64,000 bases of DNA from Vanilla planifolia (Eukaryota; Streptophyta; Magnoliopsida; Asparagales; Orchidaceae): assembly GCA_023846275.1 (NCBI GenBank), contig CM043872.1, positions 26,216,670 through 26,280,669 on the forward strand. Reading direction: 5' to 3'. Below the pieces are notes generated by a model, which saw only the letters and a program-made list of their open reading frames with translations, did no database searches and was not told the origin of the DNA. Of the stretch, positions 56,833 through 64,000 are shown one piece after another (within the stretch, counting starts at the first letter, position 1; the number at the start of each line of letters is the position of its first letter). The position numbers and the translations under genes are program-made.

Positions 56833-59800
56833 GGCGCCGTGCAGCCATTTTTGTACAGCTAGGTTTGTCTCCTCTGAGGCTGGCAATCAAAGCTTATTTA
56901 TGCAAAACCCTCACAAAGAGTGTAAAAAAAAGAAGGGAGCTGCAGAACACACATCGATATGATTATTTGCATCAGGAGAAGGTTAACTGCATGCTCTGTG
57001 GGGTTTTTAAGGGTTATAGTGGTTTGAAATATCTCTATATTTGGTAATTTGAATCTAATTCTTGTAGCTTGCAAGTACCTTTGAATGTACATACAGAAAA
57101 AAAAAAAAAAAAAGACTCTGTAGTAGGAAATAAATGTTTAAAGCTTAAATCACTTTTGGATGCCAACTGCATCTACCCATGCTAAGTTCTGTTTGTCAGA
57201 AATGAAGATTGGATCTTTTTGGTACTTAGATTAATTTATCAGTTTTATCTGTTGTGTTTATGGTTTTTTTTTTGAATGGAGAACTTTATGAAGGAATATT
57301 GTTTTCTTGACTCTGGTAGATAACTTAGCTATCATGGATGAGCAAGTAAAGAACTTGAATGCAGATGGCAGGTGGGTTTTTATGCTTGATTTTGGTTGAA
57401 AAATTACTTGGTAAATTTATGTATGATTAATTATTTGGAGGTGATTTTTTTTATTTCATGTTGTAAAACCTCTTTCTTCCTTTTGTTCTATTTTAAATAG
57501 AACAAATCATAGTGTATCATCTTTATGTTCATAGTGAAGCTTAAGGCTTCTCCATTATTTTTTTTAAATTATTTAATTTTCTCTAATTTTCATGTTATCT
57601 CATGTGTTAGGTCATTTTTGTTGTTAATATTTTAAATATTTTTTTTTTACTTTTTTCTTTCTTTTATCAAGTTTATTTAATCTTCTAAAATATTTTAATG
57701 TTTTGTGCTCAAACTTTGTTTTGCTAATTCCAATTCAAAAAAGTGTGTATTTTAACATCTCCAATGTTGATCCAACATAGAATGTTGATGCTTGAGGTGG
57801 TAGAAGTGATGTCTATGGAAGCATTTAAAGTGGTGGTGGTTTGTTAACTAAAAAATCTCACTTGGCATTGTGAGTTTACTTGTGTAATATGTAGAATAAA
57901 GATGGAGATAAAAAAAAAGGAGGGATTTGTGAGGAAGAAAGGAATGCTATTTGCTTGCAAAAGATTGCAATCCTCCAAAAGAATGAAACAATATATTCTC
58001 TTAGTAGTACTTTTGACTTAGGTTTTAGCTTATGATCCCCCTTAAATATTAATTAGTTTAAAAATGACCTCTTTTAACACTTGAATTTTTGGAAACTAAT
58101 GAGGGCTTGTATGCAATCTTAAGCCGTTGTCTTCGAGGTTGAGTCTTTTTGGCATGATTCAAGAGAGCCATGTTCTTAAACTAGTCATGCAAGGTTATTT
58201 TTTAGAGAATAAAGTCTTAGATAAATGATTTTTAAAGAGCTTTTGTGTGTTAATAGAATCTAAGGAGCTTATGTTGGTTTTTTCTAACCATGTAAGTTGC
58301 TTTCTATGAGATAGATAGTTATCTTCGTACTATTCTTTTTTGTTTCCTATTGGATGTTTTTTGGATGCCAAATGGATGAAGAATATTGTCGAAGTTTTTA
58401 GAAAGAGGTTTTGCTAATTTTGGGCTTGAAAGAAAGTTTTCACAAGTTGAAAAAGAATCGATTAAAACTAAGTTAGGTTTTTACTCTTATTTGTATTTCA
58501 AGTATAATTCTAAAATAAATGATTTCAAATGAAATAAATTTTTTACAACATGAGTTATAATAATTTCAAATTATATTAATATTCAATGCCTAAGTTAGAA
58601 AAGATCTTGTAGGTCTATAAGAGGTCATCAAAGGTTCGTTAACTATGATAAATTTGGATTGAGTCAGCTTAGCTTACTTTTGAGGCCTTAGTGAAAGGTA
58701 TTCTTAATACTTTGAAAATTTATAATTTTCATCTTTATATATTCTTTAAAAATTTCATTCAAATTATTTATAATTTTAAAACATTTTCAATATAGTTCGT
58801 CATCAAAACAAATTTGTTACACTAAAAATTATTGTTGTTCATTGTTTATAGTAAACCTAAGTTAAAAAAAAATTAAATCTTCAAACAAATATTTTGATAA
58901 TTTTCTAAACTATTTCTTAAGCATCATTTAGTGTTTTCTTTAATTATGTCCATTATGTTTCTTATTTTGTAGAAAGTTTCATATTTGCAAGTTTGTTACT
59001 TCAAGAATATTTCATTCCCAATTTTAGTTACTTGGCTTTAGATTTTATTTTCTCAACTTAAATTCGAATAGAAAACTTCAAAAATATGCCTTTTTTCTAT
59101 TTCTCTTACCCTTCCATTGCCATCATCCTTCTCTTGAATTTGATATCAAAGTTGTTACATTACTAATCGGTAGCACACAATCTTTGCTTTAGTTTTCCTA
59201 AATAAACAAATCATAATTTAGACTTCGGCCATCCATCCAAACTTCACTTAATATCATCTTTTCACACTTCAAATTGAATAACAAATCTTGCAAGTTGGAA
59301 AAAGATGACCAATGTGAATATCATATCTTTCTTGTCCTAGCTTACATGAATTGGTTTGCTTGACATACCATGTCTCTATGAATGTCATAGGCATTCTCTT
59401 GGGCAGTCCTGTTTTGAATTTTACTAAGCTCAACACAAAAATCAAACTAATACCTACAAATTTAGGATATCTCGTTAAAAAGTTGTGTTAAGCCTAAGGC
59501 TTCCTTAAACCTTGGTTAGTTTACCACTTTCTCATCTTAAAGAAATTCATTCAATTATCCTTATCTTCCTGGTAAGCTCATATCATCCTTTTTGTTATCA
59601 CTTCAAGCTGCATTGCCCTTTAACCTAGTCCATATATTTCTCATTTTTCTTATCTTTGAGACAACTTTGCTTAAGATAGCAAAGCTTTGATTAAAGATCA
59701 GTTAAAGTTTGATGATTTAAAGGAGGAGCTTCTCACTATGACTATTAAGGTGCTAAAGTCTAATTAGATTTCTTTTATTATTATGGAGCTTCCAGTAACT

Positions 59801-60010
59801 ATTATTCTCATTACATTTTTTATTTAATAAAGCATATGATTAGTATATTCTATGAGATGCTTATAAATGTAGATGTATTAGTTTTTTTAGGAAATTTTAT
59901 TGAATGTTGAGCATATAAAATTAGTGCTTTTCTTAGCCATAAATCAATGTTAAAGATCATTTGCTTTTTTCAACACTTAAATAGAGCAAGATGTGCCCTA
60001 TGTGTAAATA
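56833..60010. other. ATPase 3' UTR and gene-poor downstream region
   Basis: The 3' UTR probably runs to about 57120-57140, where an A run at 57099-57113 and an AATAAA word near 57129 lie. Beyond that the sequence is AT-rich with no recognisable gene or transposon domain. Confidence 0.5.
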
Positions 60011-60531
60011 TTTAAGACTAATGAGGATGAGTGATTGCTAAGTGATTCCTCAGGGTTGAATTATCATATAAGGAGAGGCTCTTGTCACTCTTCTAGGTGG
60101 AGGGGATAGGGATGAATAGTTTCACACCTATTAAAAGAGGAAAAATCATAAGCTTTATAAAGTTATAAACTTTGAAATGATGAGATACCTTTTGAGGGAA
60201 AACTTGTATTAGATCCTTTAAGAATTCATAGGTAAACATGCTTGGGTTAGGTAGTGTTAGGATGAGTGACTTAGTGGGAAGAGTCCCCTAGATAAGGAAA
60301 AAACATTGCAAGGAAGGCTAACTATTACCATGTTGTATCAAAGTGCTATTTTCTTTTTTCTGATGTAGCTTGATGATGAATCAAGTCAAAATTGATGGAC
60401 TTATAATACTCAATTAGGGTGGAAAGATAATACATAAAGATGAAAGAGTGACAAAATGCATGAGTGATGTGTGACTTTTATGTAAGCCTTCTAGGGTTGA
60501 GGGATAAAAAACACTTACATCGACTATAGGT

Positions 60532-60574
60532 ACACACACACACACACGCACACATGCACATGCACACGCATACT

Positions 60575-60618
<44 letters not shown>
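60532..60618. repeat. CA microsatellite
   Basis: About 87 bases of CA repeats with GCA and TGCA interruptions in the first half and a pure run of about 19 units at the end. Confidence 0.95.
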
Positions 60619-60620
<2 letters not shown>

Positions 60621-61084
60621 ATCTCATTTCGTATCATATTTTTGTGGCATAAATCATATCTCAAGTCTTTTATTAGTAATTAGCTTAGCCATCAAAGTCA
60701 TCTCTTTTGCATCCCTTGGCCTATATCAAAGTATTAATAGAATTGGGTTCTTACTCTTGATTGTCTTGCATTAAAATGTTAAGATAATAGACATGAGGTA
60801 GGATACCATCTTTATTACAAAAATATCACCTAATATTATCTTGTATGAAATACTAATGATAGTAAGACATTTGTCTATTGTAACTCTCAATAAAAAAATC
60901 TATTAATAATAAGAGTGATCTCATCATATCAAACAATTATAAGATTAACTCATAGAAAAATCTCATTATCTTGCTTTTTATATTTCTCATGATATTATAG
61001 ACCAACAAGCTTATTTTGTTAATCATTCTTTTTCATTTTTTTTTCTTTTCAATTATTCTCCTTATTTTATATTTTAAAACTCAT

Positions 61085-61105
61085 AATATATATATATATA
61101 TATAT
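61085..61105. repeat. AT microsatellite
   Basis: Pure TA run of about 10 units. Confidence 0.9.
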
Positions 61106-62800
61106 CATAATATTAATACTTTAATAAATTAGAACATATGAATCTAAGCTATGTAATGCGATTACATCGCTACACATTTCATAATAGTATCTTAAGATAA
61201 TTAACAATTAACCTATTTATATGAGGGTTAATTTGTTTATCTACCTAACGACTCTAAGATATCTCTTCAATTATCTTTTTTTATCTCTTTCTTTTATTGT
61301 TTGCATAAAACTACTTTATTTATCAATAAATACCTTTTTTCTATGCATAATGCTTTTTGTAAATGTTTAAAACTTTCTAAAAACTCAAATTTGAAAACTA
61401 AACATAATAGAAATCCTTCTTAAACAATCGCACAAAACCCTTTAGACTTCCCCTACAAATATGCCATTTTTCCTTCTTAATGCATCATACAATCATCTTA
61501 AAATATAGTCTCCATTCATAATATAATTGTATGTATTCCTGGATGAACCATTTATAGCTTAGTTCTTTCACATATATGAGTTTAACGTATAATACATTGG
61601 TCTCAACATATAATATGTCATTCACCAGATATCTCATGCTCATCTAAATGGAAAGTTTGTCACCCACTTTTTTTCAACTAAATATAACCTACATTAAATA
61701 TTAATGTACCATCTTTTTTTAGAAATCTAAGGTACCTTTAGCTACTCTCAATTCTTATGCTAAAAGTATAATATAAAGAGCCATACAAATAATATGTTAA
61801 CTCAACATATGGTATATTAAAATACTAATGCCATCTATTATTTTTACAAAAATATAATCTCATTCTTATATTGATTGTATCATTTGTGTCAACCAGTGTA
61901 TAGTACGTGATAGATGGATAACGTGCTGCATCTCTAAATATTGATTGATTTCATCCCAAATCTCAAATCAAATCCCAAGTAATTAAAGTGTAACTTACAA
62001 GCATGCTATAGAAGAAAAGCCTCCAATGAAATCAAACTTTTCCTAACTCTTTTTGCATGAAACAAGATTTGAGCTCTTTCTCTTTCACAATTTGAAATCA
62101 CTTTTATAATTACAAATCAAGCTAAGATTACTTCAAGAACTTCTCTCCCTCTCTTAAGTTTTCCTTCTCTTCTCTTTAAAATCTCTCAAGCTCTTTGTCT
62201 TCTTGTGTCTCATGACAGTTGGGTAAGGGTTCATGTAAAATCCTTTTTACTATTGTTAGCTTATAATATATTCATTATGGCCCTAATCATGAAATCTTCT
62301 CTCTGTCTCTCATTATGGACCATACCCTTTTTGATCCCTCCTTCTACCATCATGCACCTCCCATATTCTAATGCCTTTCTTAACACAAGCCTTACTAACC
62401 AATGTTTAGTTACTAACCATTAGCCTACAACACCCTAATTATTGTCTTCCAACCATCTTATTAAGATAAACATTTGATCTTCTTTGTTATGTGCTTGCAA
62501 TATCTAATTTGTTGGTATGCTTAGTGTGACATTTAAGACCTATGATAACAAAGAGTGAACGTTGGATGACATCTTAAAGAGGAATCACTAGATATGAGTA
62601 GTTCCCAATAAACTTCTAGGTAAAGAGGTGTAAGAATGAATTTATCTCATTACATATTGAGGAGATAATTTTGAATTTTATATGAGATAACATGATCTTA
62701 TAATATTGAGATACTTTTTGAAAGCAAAATCTACTTAGGTTGGGATGAGACAATAACCAATATTATAAGACTAATATGTCACAATTGATACTATTAACTA

Positions 62801-63475
62801 ATCATATGATTAATCCCCTTTTCCTATAATAGCTTTCTTTTTTACCTTATCATTTAGTCCAAAATAATATTAGCATATTACATTATTTTTTCATGAATCT
62901 TGTAATCTACTTTGATGAGTTGATTGTATAGTCAATTCTTTATTCTTATACGAAATGATGTTCTCGAGAATCCTACAATTTTCTTTACTAAGTTGATTAG
63001 ATAGTTGGCCCTTTATTCTTGTATTATACGATTTTTCTCACGAGAACTTGATTCCTTTACTAATGAGCTTAATGTATGATACATCTCATGTTAACGAACT
63101 ACACATTACTCATAAAAAAGTGGTTCTCTGAGTTAAAATGTAGTCTTTTCTCTTTGGATTTTGACCTTAACTCTAAAATAAAAAAACCAACATTCCATAA
63201 ATTCTTTTAGATATCAAAACACTATTGAGTTAAATGATTAAAAAAATCAAAACCCTGGATAACATATCTTTTTCATACTTATACCTTAATCATATCTTCT
63301 TTTTAATGTTGCTCTATTATGGTTCTTTCTCTTTTTTTTTCTCTCCTTTTCTTTTTATCTAATCATCCTCCTAAGCTTCTCTCTCTTTCTTTTGATTCTT
63401 TTCAAATTTTCATCTCCTCTCTTCATTTCATTAAGCTTCCTAAGAGTTTTTCCCAAGTAGTTATAATGAAGTCTT

Positions 63476-63539
<64 letters not shown>

Positions 63540-64000
63540 GTCAAAATTTTTTATTTAATTAATAAAATTCCAATTTAACTATGAAAATTATAACCAAAGA
63601 GCCAACAGGTTCTTTTAAATTAACTCTTCAATGATCTCCTTTAATATTCAATGTAATTTTATAAAAAAAATTACATTTTTCAAGACAATCATAAAATAAT
63701 ATCATTATTTTCAACCTCAAACCATAAGTTTTGCTTAGCCATGTTATAACAAATTATATATTTAGTCATATGATTATAGATTTGTATAGTAATTTCATCT
63801 TAAAAACATCACATCTAGTCATTAAAGGCCACTCTTTTAAGACCTTGTTACTTAAAGACAAACCCTTAAGACTCAATCACTTAAAGCTTAGCCCTAAGAT
63901 CTAGTTATTTGAGATTGAGGCCTCTAAGCCTAGATTCTTAAGGCCATATAATGTAAGAGCATTTAATATTAGCTCACAAACACACATCTGTTGGTATCAC
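62801..64000. other. AT-rich right end
   Basis: No gene was recognised. The last 200 bases contain phased short words (CTTAAAG, CTTAAGG, CTTAAGA around 63800-63955) that look like a degenerate short-period repeat. Confidence 0.4.
63478..63535. repeat. AT microsatellite
   Basis: A pure AT run of about 29 units, the longest perfect simple repeat in the window. Confidence 0.95.

Larger units (their letters stand above)
60011..62800. repeat. Repeat-rich region with two similar LTR-like segments
   Basis: Segments at about 60020-60330 and 62530-62780 share CTTCTAGGT, a GAATGAAT-like word, GAGATAC.TTTTGA..G.AAA.CT and a GGTTGGG/GGTTAGG-type word in the same order. This layout resembles short retrotransposon LTRs. 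Between them lie CA and AT microsatellites and AT-rich DNA with no gene. A CT-rich, leader-like stretch is at 62140-62210. Confidence 0.3.

Noticed and set aside
60414..60617. Minus-strand frame with Cys-Val repeats
   Set aside because: It is the translation of the CA microsatellite.

Overview
The window is nuclear DNA of a flowering plant. It has spliced genes with GT-AG introns, a plant-only secreted peptide gene, a PPR gene, and AT-rich spacers full of decayed LTR retrotransposons. Coding exons of the HIPP and RALF genes are GC-rich against very AT-rich surroundings, which suggests a monocot, possibly a non-grass, but the species cannot be fixed from the sequence alone. No operons, CRISPR arrays or prokaryotic systems are present.

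Four genes are well supported, all on the + strand. (1) 4187-5216: a three-exon heavy-metal-associated isoprenylated protein (HIPP) ending in a CaaX box. (2) 6240-8081: an intron-less P-class pentatricopeptide repeat protein, probably targeted to an organelle. (3) 20806-21156: an intron-less RALF signalling peptide precursor. (4) 32871-56832: a 24 kb, 27-exon gene for a 1239-residue FHA plus AAA-type ATPase. Its exons were assembled by hand, and every junction keeps the reading frame.

The rest is mostly transposon debris. A 7.2 kb chromodomain-bearing Ty3/gypsy element with diverged LTRs lies at about 9.36-16.58 kb. It has lost most of its reverse transcriptase, is interrupted by a second LTR-like block, and carries a tandem duplication inside integrase. 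An LTR-like block with a poly-C tract lies at 17.1-18.45 kb. Integrase relics on the minus strand lie near 27.1-27.5 kb (Tat-like, tentative) and 30.6-31.4 kb (Tekay/Del-like). A LINE reverse transcriptase relic sits in intron 6 of the ATPase gene, and LTR-like blocks sit in its introns 14 and 16. The 57-64 kb end is gene-poor and microsatellite-rich.

The genes do not form an obvious functional cluster. The most interesting biology is in the ATPase. Upstream of its canonical AAA domain it carries a second region that looks like a degenerate AAA module (P-loop position without Lys) split by a CAP-Gly-like segment. No wholly new system was found.
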